A stretch of 64,000 bases of DNA from contig PTLL01000004.1 of NCBI GenBank assembly GCA_002938315.1, positions 1 to 64,000 of the forward strand, written 5' to 3'. Numbering within the stretch: the first letter of the stretch is position 1; every line of letters begins with the position of its first letter. The stretch is from Alphaproteobacteria bacterium MarineAlpha3_Bin2 (GTDB taxonomy: Bacteria; Pseudomonadota; Alphaproteobacteria; Rhodospirillales; Casp-alpha2). The translations under genes were made by a program, and so were the position numbers. Shown here one piece after another: positions 25,521-34,981 of this stretch. The notes below the pieces were generated by a model. That model saw nothing but the letters and a program-made list of their open reading frames with translations, did no database searches and was not told the DNA's origin.

Positions 25521-26705
25521 ATGGCTTTTCCAGGCGTTCAATTTTTTGTGGTGGGGGTAATGTTTTTTGTTTCCGCCTGTTCGTTTGCCGAAAACACGCT
25601 GTGGCCTTCCCTGACCGGGGAGAGTCCGACTGCCACCAAACAATCGGCCGCCGGTCAAACCCCGGCCAAGTCTGCGCAAATGAAGCAAGCGCCCGCCGGT
25701 GGCAGCCAGCCGGTTATCGTCGCCCAGAACCCGCCGCCGCTCGGCACCACCAATTTTCAGCCTGCCAGCGTTACCCCCGGCCAGGCCACCGGCACCTACG
25801 TCGGCAAGAAAGTGATTGATCTGCGCCAAGAGCTGAAGCGTCTGCAACAATCCATTTCCAACAATAACGGCCTGCTTCAGTCGCTCCGCGGCAAGATCGT
25901 CGCCAATTCACAGCGATACCACGGCACCATCGCCGCCGTGAACGCGCGCCTTCAAGTCGGCACCACGCCGGGCAACCCGATCCTGGTGCAGCAGTTCAAC
26001 AGCGCCCAGGCCGACCTTGACCGGATCGCCGCCGACATTACCGAAATGAATGCGCTGGCTAACCGGGTCAGCAACAATTCGACGATGTCGTCATTCCTGT
26101 CGGAATCGGCGCGGGCGTCGTTTACCGTTTCCGGTGCCGTCGATGAAGATCACCGTCAGCTGGCGATCCTGGAAGACGAGGTCAACCGCACCGATGTGCT
26201 GATCTCCCGGCTGTTGAAGGAAGTGTCCAGTGACGTGCGCCGGCAGACCAACTATGTCGCCACCGAACGCGCCAATTTGAATTTGGTTTCCGCCGCCATC
26301 CGTAGCGGTGAAATATTCGGCGGCAGCCTGGTCAACAAGGCCTTGGCCTCGGCGACGGCGGGACGCAGCGGCAATATCGCGGCCAGGCCCATGAGCACCG
26401 CCGGCAAACGCCCCTTGGTGGTGATCCGGTTCGACCGCGCCAAGGTACCGTATCAGCAAGCGCTGTATAATGCCGTCAGCCGCGTCCTCGAACGCCGCCC
26501 GTCGGCCGTCTTCGATTTGGTCGCCGTCGCCCCGACTGCCGGCGGCACCGCCAAGATGGCGCTGAATTCGAACAAGGCGCGCCGCCATGCGGAGGAAGTC
26601 CTCAGGGCGTTGATTGAAATGGGCCTGCCGCCTGCACGGGTCGCCGTTTCGGCCAAGACCCTTTCAGCAGCCAAGACCAACGAGGTCCACGTCTACCTGC
26701 GGTAA
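25521..26705 (+). CDS. Predicted lipoprotein with coiled-coil and OmpA-like C-terminal region
   Basis: A 394-residue protein. The ATG at 25521 has AGGCGAG just upstream and begins a hydrophobic signal ending in V-S-A-C, a plausible lipobox. A Thr/Pro/Gln-rich linker (about residues 35-85) leads to a helical, coiled-coil-like section (about 95-260). The last 85 residues follow the OmpA/MotB plan loosely, with N-S-N-K-A-R-R-H-A-E-E-V-L replacing the usual N-x-x-L-S-x-x-R-A, suggesting cell-wall or envelope association. I do not recognise a named family. A hairpin terminator follows. It is monocistronic next to tRNA-Arg. Confidence 0.75.
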   Translation: MAFPGVQFFVVGVMFFVSACSFAENTLWPSLTGESPTATKQSAAGQTPAKSAQMKQAPAGGSQPVIVAQNPPPLGTTNFQPASVTPGQATGTYVGKKVIDLRQELKRLQQSISNNNGLLQSLRGKIVANSQRYHGTIAAVNARLQVGTTPGNPILVQQFNSAQADLDRIAADITEMNALANRVSNNSTMSSFLSESARASFTVSGAVDEDHRQLAILEDEVNRTDVLISRLLKEVSSDVRRQTNYVATERANLNLVSAAIRSGEIFGGSLVNKALASATAGRSGNIAARPMSTAGKRPLVVIRFDRAKVPYQQALYNAVSRVLERRPSAVFDLVAVAPTAGGTAKMALNSNKARRHAEEVLRALIEMGLPPARVAVSAKTLSAAKTNEVHVYLR

Positions 26706-26731
26706 ACCGCTTTTGATTTTTGAAATTTTTG

Positions 26732-26760
26732 CTGGCGCATTGTAACCAAGCGCCGGTTTT
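26732..26760 (+). terminator. Rho-independent terminator between convergent genes
   Basis: CTGGCGC (26732-26738) pairs with GCGCCGG (26750-26756) around an 11-base loop, followed by TTTT. A T-rich tract lies on the other side (read as A's for the opposite strand), so it may work for both the lipoprotein gene and the small gene on the minus strand. Confidence 0.5.
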
Positions 26761-26769
26761 CAATTGTGC

Positions 26770-26979
26770 TCAGCCCCCGGAACCGTCTGCGTCTTTCCTG
26801 AACTGGGCGTCCAGGGCCTGTTCCATTTTCAAAAGATTTTGCGGCACCGGCAGGCCCTCGGCCCGGAAGGTTTCCAGAATCTGATGAAGGCGGAAAAAAA
26901 GCTCATGGCTGTCACCGGGCTCCCCTTCCAGTTGGTTCATCAAATAAGAGATTTCGGCGTCGAGATCATCCATGGTCAT
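26770..26979 (-). CDS. Small acidic protein of unknown function
   Basis: A 69-residue, mostly helical acidic protein with no recognised motif. It starts at an ATG with AAGGAGAT eight bases upstream, which is one of the best ribosome-binding sites in the area and supports real translation. A second ATG two codons later is possible. The sequence pattern (leucine-rich helix, L-x-x-I-L-E-T-F-R-x-E-G-L-P-V-P) suggests a compact helical bundle. It lies 86 bp from the YqaA-like gene on the same strand. Confidence 0.7.
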   Translation of the reverse strand: MTMDDLDAEISYLMNQLEGEPGDSHELFFRLHQILETFRAEGLPVPQNLLKMEQALDAQFRKDADGSGG

Positions 26980-27065
26980 GGCGACATCTCCTTGTGACCC
27001 GTTGCGGGCGACACCCCTATTTTCTCATAAATAGGCGTCTACAGTAACCCCCGGGCCGCAGTCCC

Positions 27066-27494
27066 TTACAGAAAGCCTTGCGCCGCCAGGATAACCACGG
27101 CGTAGCGCCCGGCCTTGCCGATGCTGACCAAGAGGAGGAACAGCCAGAAATTGACCCGTAAGACGCCGGCGGCGAAGGTTAGCGGGTCGCCGATGAACGG
27201 TACCCACGCCAACAACAACGACCACACCCCATAGCGTGAAAACCAGCGCCCGGCGCGATCAAGCTTTTCCTTATCGACCGGAAACCAGCGCCGGTCCTGC
27301 CAGCGCAGGCAAAAGCGGCCCAGCCCCCAATTGACGGCGGCGCCCAGCACATTGCCGAGGCTGGCCAGAAACCAAAGCCAGATCATGTCGTAGTCCCCCG
27401 CCGCCATCAGCCCCACCAACACCGCTTCCGACGAAAACGGAAGCACCGTGGCGGCGAGGAGCGCGCTCAGGAAAAGCCCCACATATCCTTCCAT
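27066..27494 (-). CDS. YqaA/DedA-type small membrane protein
   Basis: A 142-residue protein with four to five membrane segments and the YqaA-family features S-S-E-A-V-L-V-G, G-N-x-x-G-A-x-x-N-W-x-x-G-R and W-x-P-F-I-G-D-P-L-T-x-x-A-G. These belong to the SNARE-associated/VTT (DedA) superfamily, which is linked to membrane lipid flipping and envelope integrity. The gene ends 2 bp past a run of minus-strand genes and lies 20 bp downstream of panC, so it may be cotranscribed with panB-panC. Confidence 0.88.
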   Translation of the reverse strand: MEGYVGLFLSALLAATVLPFSSEAVLVGLMAAGDYDMIWLWFLASLGNVLGAAVNWGLGRFCLRWQDRRWFPVDKEKLDRAGRWFSRYGVWSLLLAWVPFIGDPLTFAAGVLRVNFWLFLLLVSIGKAGRYAVVILAAQGFL

Positions 27495-27514
27495 GACTTA
27501 GGGGGCGCTCACGT

Positions 27515-28354
27515 CTAAACCGAAACGTTGTCGATCAGCCGGGTCGTGCCCAAGGTGGCAGCGGCCAGCACGCGGGCGGGCCGGGAGACGTCGGTGACCT
27601 CGTCCAAGGTTTCCGCATCACGGACGTTGAGGTAATCGACACTGGCGAACCCGGCACGGAGAAGCTGATCCATGCCCCATTCGGACTGTTCGGCCACGTT
27701 GACGCCGCGGCCAACATTTTCGGCGACCTGCGAAAGCGTGCCGAACAGGACCGGCGCGATGGTGCGCTCATCGGCCTTCAGGTAGGCATTGCGCGACGAC
27801 ATCGCCAAGCCGTCGGTCTCACGGACGATGGGAACCGCCTCGATACGGACCGGAATATCAAGGTCTCTGGTTAACCGCCGGATCACCAACGACTGCTGAT
27901 AGTCCTTTTCCCCAAACACGGCGATATCGGGCAGGGCTTGCACCAATAGCTTCGTCACCACCGTCGCCACGCCGGTGAAAAAGCCGGGCCGGTGTTCGCC
28001 TTCCAGAATGTCGCCGAGGCCATCGACGTGAACGGAGGTGGCGAAGCCAGTGGGGTAGACCTCTTCCGGGCCCGGTTGAAACAAAAGATCGGCGCCTTCG
28101 GCCTCCAGTTTCGCCATGTCATCAGCTGCGTCGCGGGGATAGCTGTCCAAATCCTCGCCGGGCCCGAACTGCTTGGGGTTCACGAACAGGGTGACGCAGG
28201 TCCGCATAGTCTTGGCGCGGGCGTGACGGACCAAGGACAGATGGCCTTCGTGCAGCGCCCCCATGGTCGGCACCAGACCAACGGTTTCGCCCTGTTGACG
28301 CCACCTTTTAAGGGCGGCGCGCAATTCCGGAATTGTCCTGACCGTTTCGACCAT
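27515..28354 (-). CDS. panC: Pantothenate synthetase
   Basis: A 279-residue enzyme of the nucleotidylyl transferase superfamily that condenses pantoate with beta-alanine using ATP. The motifs P-T-M-G-A-L-H-E-G-H (HIGH-like), F-V-N-P-x-Q-F and the K-D-Y-Q-Q-x-x-x-I-R-R loop are present, as is the M-S-S-R-N-x-Y-L block. It follows panB with a 9-bp gap, forming a panB-panC operon for coenzyme A precursor synthesis. Confidence 0.97.
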   Translation of the reverse strand: MVETVRTIPELRAALKRWRQQGETVGLVPTMGALHEGHLSLVRHARAKTMRTCVTLFVNPKQFGPGEDLDSYPRDAADDMAKLEAEGADLLFQPGPEEVYPTGFATSVHVDGLGDILEGEHRPGFFTGVATVVTKLLVQALPDIAVFGEKDYQQSLVIRRLTRDLDIPVRIEAVPIVRETDGLAMSSRNAYLKADERTIAPVLFGTLSQVAENVGRGVNVAEQSEWGMDQLLRAGFASVDYLNVRDAETLDEVTDVSRPARVLAAATLGTTRLIDNVSV

Positions 28355-28363
28355 TGGTGGCGG

Positions 28364-29200
28364 CTAGTTACCCTTGTCCTTGGGCACGCCGAAGCAGTGA
28401 ACCAGTTCCGGGAACCGCCTTTCATGGACGTCTTCCGCATAGGCCTTAGCGGCATTTTCGACGACACCGCCCAGTTCGGCATACCGTTTGACGAATTTCG
28501 GGGTAAAGTCGGAAAACAGGCCGAGGGTATCCTCGGTCACCAGAATTTGCCCATCACAGGCCGGTGACGCACCGATGCCGATAGTCGGCACGGAAACGGC
28601 TTCGGTAATTTCGCGGGCCAGCGCCTCGACGGTGCCTTCGATGACAATGGCGAAGGCGCCGGCCTCATCGACGGCCCGGGCGTCTTCGAAGACCTGCTTC
28701 CAGCCTTCGTCGTCCTTGCCCTGGATTCTAAAACCACCCCGGCTTTCGGCCTTTTGCGGCAACAACCCGATATGGCCCAGCACCGGAATGCCGTTTTCCG
28801 TCAACTGGCGGATAGTGTCAGCCATTTCGACACCGCCTTCCAGCTTGATACCCTGGGCGCCGGTTTCCGCCATAACCCGTTGGGAGGAGGCCAGGGCCAG
28901 TTCCGGGCTTTCCTCATAGGTGCCGTGGGGCAGATCAACAATGACGCAGGCGCGTTCCGAGCCACGGATCACCGCGGCGCCGTGGTTGATCATCGCATCC
29001 AGGGAAACGCCACGGGTTGTTTCCAATCCGTAAATGACCATGGCCAGGCTGTCACCCACCAACAACAAATCTATATGGGGGTCCAACCATTGCGCCATCG
29101 GTTTTGAGTAGGCGGTCAGGCAAGCCAACGGTCGGCCGCCCTTGCGCGCCTTGATATCGGAAACGGAAATCCGCCGGTTGGTGGTTGCTTCGTCGCTCAT
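28364..29200 (-). CDS. panB: 3-methyl-2-oxobutanoate hydroxymethyltransferase
   Basis: A 278-residue TIM-barrel enzyme that makes ketopantoate from alpha-ketoisovalerate and methylenetetrahydrofolate. The T-A-Y-S-K-P-M-A start of the barrel, the metal-binding V-G-D-S-L-A-M-V region, the K-L-E-G-G and G-H-I-G-L-x-P-Q motifs and the catalytic glutamate in V-I-E-G are visible. Its ATG has GGGAG upstream. Divergent from purC across 138 bp. Confidence 0.97.
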   Translation of the reverse strand: MSDEATTNRRISVSDIKARKGGRPLACLTAYSKPMAQWLDPHIDLLLVGDSLAMVIYGLETTRGVSLDAMINHGAAVIRGSERACVIVDLPHGTYEESPELALASSQRVMAETGAQGIKLEGGVEMADTIRQLTENGIPVLGHIGLLPQKAESRGGFRIQGKDDEGWKQVFEDARAVDEAGAFAIVIEGTVEALAREITEAVSVPTIGIGASPACDGQILVTEDTLGLFSDFTPKFVKRYAELGGVVENAAKAYAEDVHERRFPELVHCFGVPKDKGN

Positions 29201-29338
29201 TGCGCTCCCCTGGGAGTGGCCGCGACTTTAACAGATAAGACCATGAGATCACGCTCGTTTTATGGGGCTGATCTTGGCCAGTGCGTGTTCTATACTCGCG
29301 CTTCAATTTATACCTAATAACTGAGCCCAGCCATATCC

Positions 29339-30328
29339 ATGACAGATACCGACCCCCAAACACAATTGATCCTCGACAACTGCTTGACCGAAGCCTTGTT
29401 CCCGGAACTGCCCGGCCACCAAAGCGGCAAGGTCCGAGAATCCTACGATCTTCCTGACGGACGCCGGGTGATGATCGCCACCGACCGTCAGTCGGCCTTC
29501 GACCATGTGTTGACGGCGGTGCCCTGTAAGGGCCAGGTGCTGAACCAGACCGCCATGTTCTGGTTCGATCAAACCCAGGACATTTGCCCCAACCACGTCA
29601 TCGAAGCGCCCGACCCCAACATCGTCTTCGGCCAGCGGCTTGATATGCTGCCTGTTGAAATGGTGGTCCGCGACTACATGACCGGATCGACGGACACCAG
29701 CATCTGGCCGATGTATGAACGTGGCGAGAGGGTGCTCTATGGCCATGACTTCCCCGATGGACTGGTCAAGAACCAGAAACTGCCGGGCACCATCCTGACA
29801 CCCACCACCAAGGCCGCCCAAGGCGAACACGACGCCCCGATCACGACCATTGAAATCGTCGAACAGAACCTGTTGAGCCAGGATCAATGGGACAAACTGG
29901 CGGAACTCAGCCTCGCCATTTTCGCCCGCGGGCGGGAGATCGCCAACGACAACGGCCTGATCCTGGTCGATACCAAGTATGAATTCGGGCTTGATAGGGA
30001 CGGCCACATCACGCTGGCCGATGAAATCCATACCCCCGATTCGTCCCGCTATTGGATCGCGGACAGCTATGCGGGCCGCCTGGACGCGGGCGACGAGCCG
30101 GAAAGCCTGGACAAAGAATTCCTGCGGCTTTGGATCAGGGGAATTTGCGACCCCTATAAAGACCCGATCCCGGAAATCCCGGCGGCTACATTGATGGAGT
30201 TTTCCGGTAAATACGTCGATCTCTACGAACGCGTGACCGGGCTGGATTTTCAAAAGCCCACTATGGAAACCCCCATGGCCGATCGGATCCGGTCCTGTTT
30301 GACCAAAACCCTTCCGGAGTTCTTCTGA
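29339..30328 (+). CDS. purC: Phosphoribosylaminoimidazole-succinocarboxamide synthase (long form)
   Basis: A 329-residue SAICAR synthetase. The G-K-V-R-E-S-Y-D substrate loop, the D-R-x-S-A-F-D motif and the C-terminal D-E-x-H-T-P-D-S-S-R-Y-W box are typical. It is about 90 residues longer than the E. coli enzyme, with the extra sequence at both ends. Some alphaproteobacteria carry both a short and a long PurC; whether this is the only copy cannot be seen here. It makes a purine intermediate. The ggt gene follows with a 2-bp gap. Confidence 0.95.
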   Translation: MTDTDPQTQLILDNCLTEALFPELPGHQSGKVRESYDLPDGRRVMIATDRQSAFDHVLTAVPCKGQVLNQTAMFWFDQTQDICPNHVIEAPDPNIVFGQRLDMLPVEMVVRDYMTGSTDTSIWPMYERGERVLYGHDFPDGLVKNQKLPGTILTPTTKAAQGEHDAPITTIEIVEQNLLSQDQWDKLAELSLAIFARGREIANDNGLILVDTKYEFGLDRDGHITLADEIHTPDSSRYWIADSYAGRLDAGDEPESLDKEFLRLWIRGICDPYKDPIPEIPAATLMEFSGKYVDLYERVTGLDFQKPTMETPMADRIRSCLTKTLPEFF

Positions 30329-30330
30329 TC

Positions 30331-32076
30331 ATGAGGCGCCCACGGGTTACTATGTTGGTCCTGGCCGGGGTATTGGTGCTGGGCGCCTGCCAACACGACG
30401 CATTCGAATTATTTACCACCGCTCAGCCATCCCCTGCCGAGCCTGAAAAGGGGAATGTGAAAAAGCATATGATTGCCGCCGCCCACCCCCTCGCCGCAGA
30501 GGCCGGGCGGGATATCTTGCGCCAGGGCGGCAGCGCCATCGATGCCGCCATCGCCGCCGAAATGGTCTTAAGCCTGGTGGAACCGCAATCGTCAGGCATC
30601 GGTGGCGGCGCCTTCATGGTCCATTTCGCCGCCAAGACCGGCGCCATCGATACCTATGACGGTCGCGAAACGGCACCGAAATCGGCAAACCCGTACATGT
30701 TTCTCGACGGCGCCGGAAAGCCCCGGAAATGGAACAATGCATCCATGGGCGGGCTTGGCGTCGGCGTGCCCGGATTGTTGAAGATGCTGGAATTGGCCCA
30801 CAAGGAACACGGCCGCCTCGCCTGGCGCGACTTGTTCCAGCCCGCCATCAAGCTGGCGCAACAAGGATTTCCCGTTTCCGAACGCTTGGCCGGGCAAATC
30901 GCGACGGCCAAGGGGCTCAGGCAAGGCCCCGTCGCCGGAACCTATTTTTTTAACAATGACGGCACCCCGTTAAAGGCCGGCACATTGCTCAAAAACGTCG
31001 GCTTGGCCGATACCCTAAAGCGGGTCGCCGAAAATGGCGCTAGCGCATTTTATGCCGGCGACATCGCCGCCGCCATTGCCCGCACGGTTTCCCGCGCGCC
31101 ACGCAATCCCACCGCCATGAAGGTTGCGGATATCGAATCGTATCAAGCCAAAAAGCGCCCACCGGTGTGCGCCTCTTATCGCCAATGGCTGATTTGCGGG
31201 ATGGGGCCACCGTCGTCGGGCGGCATCACGACCTTGCAAATTTTAGGCATCTTAACGCGATTCGATCTGGCCAAAATAAAGCCCGACTCGGCCCTGGCGC
31301 TGCACCTGGTCAGTGAGGCCAGCGGATTGGCGTTCGCCGACCGCAAAATCTATATCGGCGACCCGGACTTCATCCCGGTCCCGTCATCCGGCTTGCTGGA
31401 CCCGGAATACCTGAGCCTCCGGGCCGCCGAAATTTCCCCCTTCAAAGCCAGGGGCAAACGCCAACCCGGCATGCCCGGTGCCGGCGTGGGGTTGCGGCGT
31501 GGTTTGTCCGATGACAATGAAGGGGTCTCAACCACCCACATGAGCATTATCGATGGCGACGGCAATGCCGTTTCCATGACCGCCAGTATTGAGCGCGCCT
31601 TCGGCTCCCGGCTGATGACGCGCGGCTTCCTGCTCAACAATCAATTGACCGATTTTTCCTTCACGCCCAACGCCGGCGGCGGCCCCGTCGCCAACCGGGC
31701 CGAGGCAGACAAACGTCCGCGTTCGTCGATGTCGCCGGTCATCGTCTTCGACGGCCAGGGACGGGTGGTCATGGTGGTTGGCTCGCCGGGGGGGTCGCGC
31801 ATTATCGGCTATGTCGCCAAGGCTCTGATCGCCGTACTCGATTGGAAAATGAACATCCAGGAAGCCGTCGATTATCCCAATTTCGTCAACCGCAACGGGC
31901 CGTTTGATATTGAGGAAAATACGGCGCTCGCCGCGCTCAAGCCGGCGATTGAAAAAATGGGTCACACGGTTCGCCTCAGACGCCTGTATAGCGGCCTCAA
32001 CGGCATCGTCGTCACTTCGGGCGGCCTGGAGGGCGGTTCCGACAAACGCCGCGAAGGCGTCGCCATCGGGGATTAA
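30331..32076 (+). CDS. ggt: Gamma-glutamyltransferase, lipoprotein-type signal
   Basis: A 581-residue Ntn hydrolase that cleaves glutathione and other gamma-glutamyl compounds in the periplasm. The N terminus carries a lipoprotein signal ending in L-G-A-C near residue 20, so the enzyme may be membrane-anchored rather than soluble. The autocleavage nucleophile is T401 in S-T-T-H-M-S, followed by the D-G-x-G-N-A-V-S-M-T block, and the G-S-P-G-G-S oxyanion motif comes later. Coupled 2 bp after purC, an unusual pairing. Confidence 0.93.
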   Translation: MRRPRVTMLVLAGVLVLGACQHDAFELFTTAQPSPAEPEKGNVKKHMIAAAHPLAAEAGRDILRQGGSAIDAAIAAEMVLSLVEPQSSGIGGGAFMVHFAAKTGAIDTYDGRETAPKSANPYMFLDGAGKPRKWNNASMGGLGVGVPGLLKMLELAHKEHGRLAWRDLFQPAIKLAQQGFPVSERLAGQIATAKGLRQGPVAGTYFFNNDGTPLKAGTLLKNVGLADTLKRVAENGASAFYAGDIAAAIARTVSRAPRNPTAMKVADIESYQAKKRPPVCASYRQWLICGMGPPSSGGITTLQILGILTRFDLAKIKPDSALALHLVSEASGLAFADRKIYIGDPDFIPVPSSGLLDPEYLSLRAAEISPFKARGKRQPGMPGAGVGLRRGLSDDNEGVSTTHMSIIDGDGNAVSMTASIERAFGSRLMTRGFLLNNQLTDFSFTPNAGGGPVANRAEADKRPRSSMSPVIVFDGQGRVVMVVGSPGGSRIIGYVAKALIAVLDWKMNIQEAVDYPNFVNRNGPFDIEENTALAALKPAIEKMGHTVRLRRLYSGLNGIVVTSGGLEGGSDKRREGVAIGD

Positions 32077-32089
32077 GCCGGGGAAACGA

Positions 32090-33502
32090 TTAAGCCTCAC
32101 GCCGGGCCGGAAGCTTGATGCGGAAGGTGGCGCCCTGGTTGGCATTTTCCGGATCGAGTAATTCCACATCACCGCCATGCACCTTGGCGATGTCGTGGAC
32201 AATCACCAACCCCAATCCCGTGCCGCCGTCACGCGCCGATCCGGCGAACGGTTGAAACAGCTTCTCCTTGGCTTCGGCGGGCAGGCCGGGTCCGTCGTCG
32301 GTGACATCGATCAAAATCCAATCGTTGTTGACCTTGGCGCTGATGCGTAAATTTTCGGCGCCGGCCTCCATGGAATTCTGGCCGAGATTGGTCAACACCC
32401 TGAAAAGGTGGTCACGGTCGGCTTCGATCTCGATTCCTTCGGGCACGCCGTTTGCCCATACAAGGGACACCGCCTGCGCTGCCTGAGAACTCACCGTGGA
32501 AGCGGCCTCATCGACCAGGTCCTTGAGCGAGAATCGGATCAGGTCGGGTTGTATATCGGCATCGCTGACGAAATTAAGGGTCTGGCTGCACAGGTTGACG
32601 GCCTTGTCGATGGCCTTCATCAGCCGCGGCATCACTTGCTTGACTTCCGGGTCGTCGATATTGGCGAGCCGGTCCGACGCCAGCACCGCGGTCGCCAGGC
32701 TGTTGCGGAGATCGTGATTGACCTTGGCGACAGCGGTGCCGAGGGCGGCCAGGCAGGTTTTCTGCTGAAGCGCGGCCCTGAGTTCGCCCTGCATCACCGC
32801 CAATTCGCGTTCAGCAAATCCGACTTCGTCGGGACGCTGGCTGGGAACGATCATCCGGGTGACGTCCTCCGGTGCGGCGCGGAACAACGCCATGCTTTTG
32901 GTAATGCGGCGCATGGGCCGAACCAACAGCCATTGCAGAGAAAAGAAAACCAGGCCGGCGGTAAATAGCGAGATGACGATCGAAAGGTTAAAGATTCGCT
33001 GGGAATACTCCCACATGGCGGCGCGCATGGGGGCTTCGTCGATCAGCACCTCGACCAAGACCGTGGGGTCCTTTGACGACTTGCCGATAACGCGGAGAAC
33101 CCGATTTTCGTCTTGGGCCAGGGTTGAAAAGGCCTCCATGATCCAGTTCATGAACGTGCCTTTGGTGATATCGATGGTCAGATCCACCTTGGGCGGCATT
33201 TCCTTCGACACCATTAACATCCGCCGGTCGGGTCTATTAACGACGATGCCATAGGCCTCGGTATGAAACAGCAAGGCTTCTTCCAGGGGTTTTTCGACTT
33301 TCTCCCCCGGCATGACTTCGACCGCCAGCATCGAAAGATGCGCACGCGTGATGTTTTCTTCGAAATAGACCTTGCGGAAGCGCGATATGGACGGTGCCCA
33401 GATCAAAAATTCGGCGATCATGACGAAAAATACCGTCAACAACAGAAGCCTGAATGACAAACCTTTGAGAAACCCGGGCCGGGGCGGCTGTATCTCGGTC
33501 AT
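32090..33502 (-). CDS. Sensor histidine kinase, orphan
   Basis: A 470-residue membrane sensor. A first transmembrane helix (about residues 16-35), an extracytoplasmic domain of about 145 residues and a second helix (about residues 175-200) lead to a HAMP-like linker. The phosphoacceptor is H263 in N-H-D-L-R-N-S; the ATP-binding N box (N-L-G-Q-N-S-M-E), G1 (D-D-G-P-G-L) and G2 (G-G-T-G-L-G-L) follow. ATG 33502 is chosen over a TTG at 33538. No response regulator is adjacent, and ggt converges on it, so its partner is encoded elsewhere. Confidence 0.9.
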   Translation of the reverse strand: MTEIQPPRPGFLKGLSFRLLLLTVFFVMIAEFLIWAPSISRFRKVYFEENITRAHLSMLAVEVMPGEKVEKPLEEALLFHTEAYGIVVNRPDRRMLMVSKEMPPKVDLTIDITKGTFMNWIMEAFSTLAQDENRVLRVIGKSSKDPTVLVEVLIDEAPMRAAMWEYSQRIFNLSIVISLFTAGLVFFSLQWLLVRPMRRITKSMALFRAAPEDVTRMIVPSQRPDEVGFAERELAVMQGELRAALQQKTCLAALGTAVAKVNHDLRNSLATAVLASDRLANIDDPEVKQVMPRLMKAIDKAVNLCSQTLNFVSDADIQPDLIRFSLKDLVDEAASTVSSQAAQAVSLVWANGVPEGIEIEADRDHLFRVLTNLGQNSMEAGAENLRISAKVNNDWILIDVTDDGPGLPAEAKEKLFQPFAGSARDGGTGLGLVIVHDIAKVHGGDVELLDPENANQGATFRIKLPARREA

Positions 33503-33547
33503 GATATTCTTTATACCAAGGATCGTTGCCCCGACCAACAGTGGCCA

Positions 33548-34981
33548 TCAGCCGAAACGGCTAAGGAACCTGACGATTTTGCGGGTTCGCTCGGAAAACA
33601 GCGACGCCGTGTAAAAACTGCCGGCGGCGCGTTTGGAGACTTCACCAAAGGTCGGATAAGGGGTGATCATCTGGGCCATGTCGCCGATTTTTAGATTTTT
33701 ACTTTTCGCCAATACCCAGGTTTGAATCAGCTCTCCGGCGTGCGCACCGGCGATACCACAGCCGAGGATTTTCCCCTTCGCCGTCACCACCGCCTTAATC
33801 ATGCCATCGGTTTCTTTTTCGGCCTGGGCCCGGTCGTTTTCATGATAGGGCCAGCGCAGCACCCGTATATCGCCATGCGCATCTTTGGCCTGGGCTTCGG
33901 TGAGGCCGACCTGAGCCAGTTCCGGTGCCGTAAAAGTAACCCACGGGACGGACCCGGTATCGACCTTGGCCGGCCACCGGAACAGCGCGTTCTTGATGAC
34001 CACCCCGGCGTGGTATCCGGCGACATGGGTAAATTGCAGGCCACCGGCGACATCGCCGATGGCGAATATCTTTTTGTTGGAGGTTCGCAGCCTGGCATCC
34101 ACGCCGATTCCCATATCCGAATAGCGGATTCCGGCCTCATCCAGCCCCAGGCCATGAACCGTAGGCCGCCGTCCGGCGGCGACAAGGATGTGGGAGCCGG
34201 ATAGAATTTCGTCCGGCCCGCCGCCATCGCCGGTGGTCCATTTAACGTCAATTCCGTTTTTGGTTTTTTCGATGCCCTTTATATTGGCATGTTCGATGAT
34301 TGTGACGCCGTCGGCTTCCAATTGCCGGCGCACCACATCGACCAATTCCGGATCGTCCTTAGGCATGACGGTAAACATTTCCAGCACCGTCACCCGGCAG
34401 CCCAGATGCCGATGCGCTTGGGCCAACTCAATGCCGATGGGGCCACCGCCGACAATGATCAAGTGTGCCGGCAAGGTGGTGGCGGAAAAGATGGTTTCAT
34501 TGGTGAAAAAATCCACATCTTTCAAGCCAGGAATCGGTGGCAGGAAGGCCCCGGAACCGGTGGCGATAACGAACCGCCGGGCACTAATCATTGTTTCCCC
34601 GACGCTGACCTCGGCGGGTCCGGTGAAACGGGCTTCACCCTTGATCACCTTGACGCCCATGCCTTCGAACCGTTCAACTGAATCATTAGGCTCAATGGCG
34701 GCGATGACTGCGTCGATATGGCCGTAGACGCCGGCGGAATCGACGTTTGGTTCCGCGGCCCGAGCCCCGAAGCGCCCGGCTTGACGAACCCCTTCGGCGG
34801 CATGACCGGCGGCCAACATTGCCTTCGACGGCACACAGCCGTAATTTAGGCAATCGCCGCCCATCTTATCTTTTTCGATCAGCACCACCGAGACGCCCAA
34901 TTGGGATGCGCCGGCCGCCACCGAAAGCCCGCCTGAGCCGGCGCCAATGATACAAATGTCGGCCTTGATGTTATCAGCCAT
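33548..34981 (-). CDS. FAD-dependent pyridine nucleotide-disulfide oxidoreductase (not lipoamide dehydrogenase)
   Basis: A 477-residue class I flavoprotein disulfide reductase: FAD motif G-A-G-S-G-G at residue 13, redox pair C44/C49 in G-G-D-C-L-N-Y-G-C-V-P-S-K, second Rossmann motif I-V-G-G-G-P-I-G and the FAD-binding G-D-V-A-G. The C-terminal catalytic His-Pro-Thr of lipoamide dehydrogenase is replaced by T-P-Y-P-T, so a Tyr sits at the base position as in mercuric reductase, but the C-terminal Cys pair of MerA is absent. Its start overlaps the TVP38-like gene by 8 bp. The substrate is probably a membrane-associated thiol or quinone, by inference. Confidence 0.9.
   Translation of the reverse strand: MADNIKADICIIGAGSGGLSVAAGASQLGVSVVLIEKDKMGGDCLNYGCVPSKAMLAAGHAAEGVRQAGRFGARAAEPNVDSAGVYGHIDAVIAAIEPNDSVERFEGMGVKVIKGEARFTGPAEVSVGETMISARRFVIATGSGAFLPPIPGLKDVDFFTNETIFSATTLPAHLIIVGGGPIGIELAQAHRHLGCRVTVLEMFTVMPKDDPELVDVVRRQLEADGVTIIEHANIKGIEKTKNGIDVKWTTGDGGGPDEILSGSHILVAAGRRPTVHGLGLDEAGIRYSDMGIGVDARLRTSNKKIFAIGDVAGGLQFTHVAGYHAGVVIKNALFRWPAKVDTGSVPWVTFTAPELAQVGLTEAQAKDAHGDIRVLRWPYHENDRAQAEKETDGMIKAVVTAKGKILGCGIAGAHAGELIQTWVLAKSKNLKIGDMAQMITPYPTFGEVSKRAAGSFYTASLFSERTRKIVRFLSRFG

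Noticed and set aside
33548-34981. Mercuric reductase
   Set aside because: The C-terminal Cys pair and N-terminal metal-binding domain of MerA are absent and there is no mer operon.
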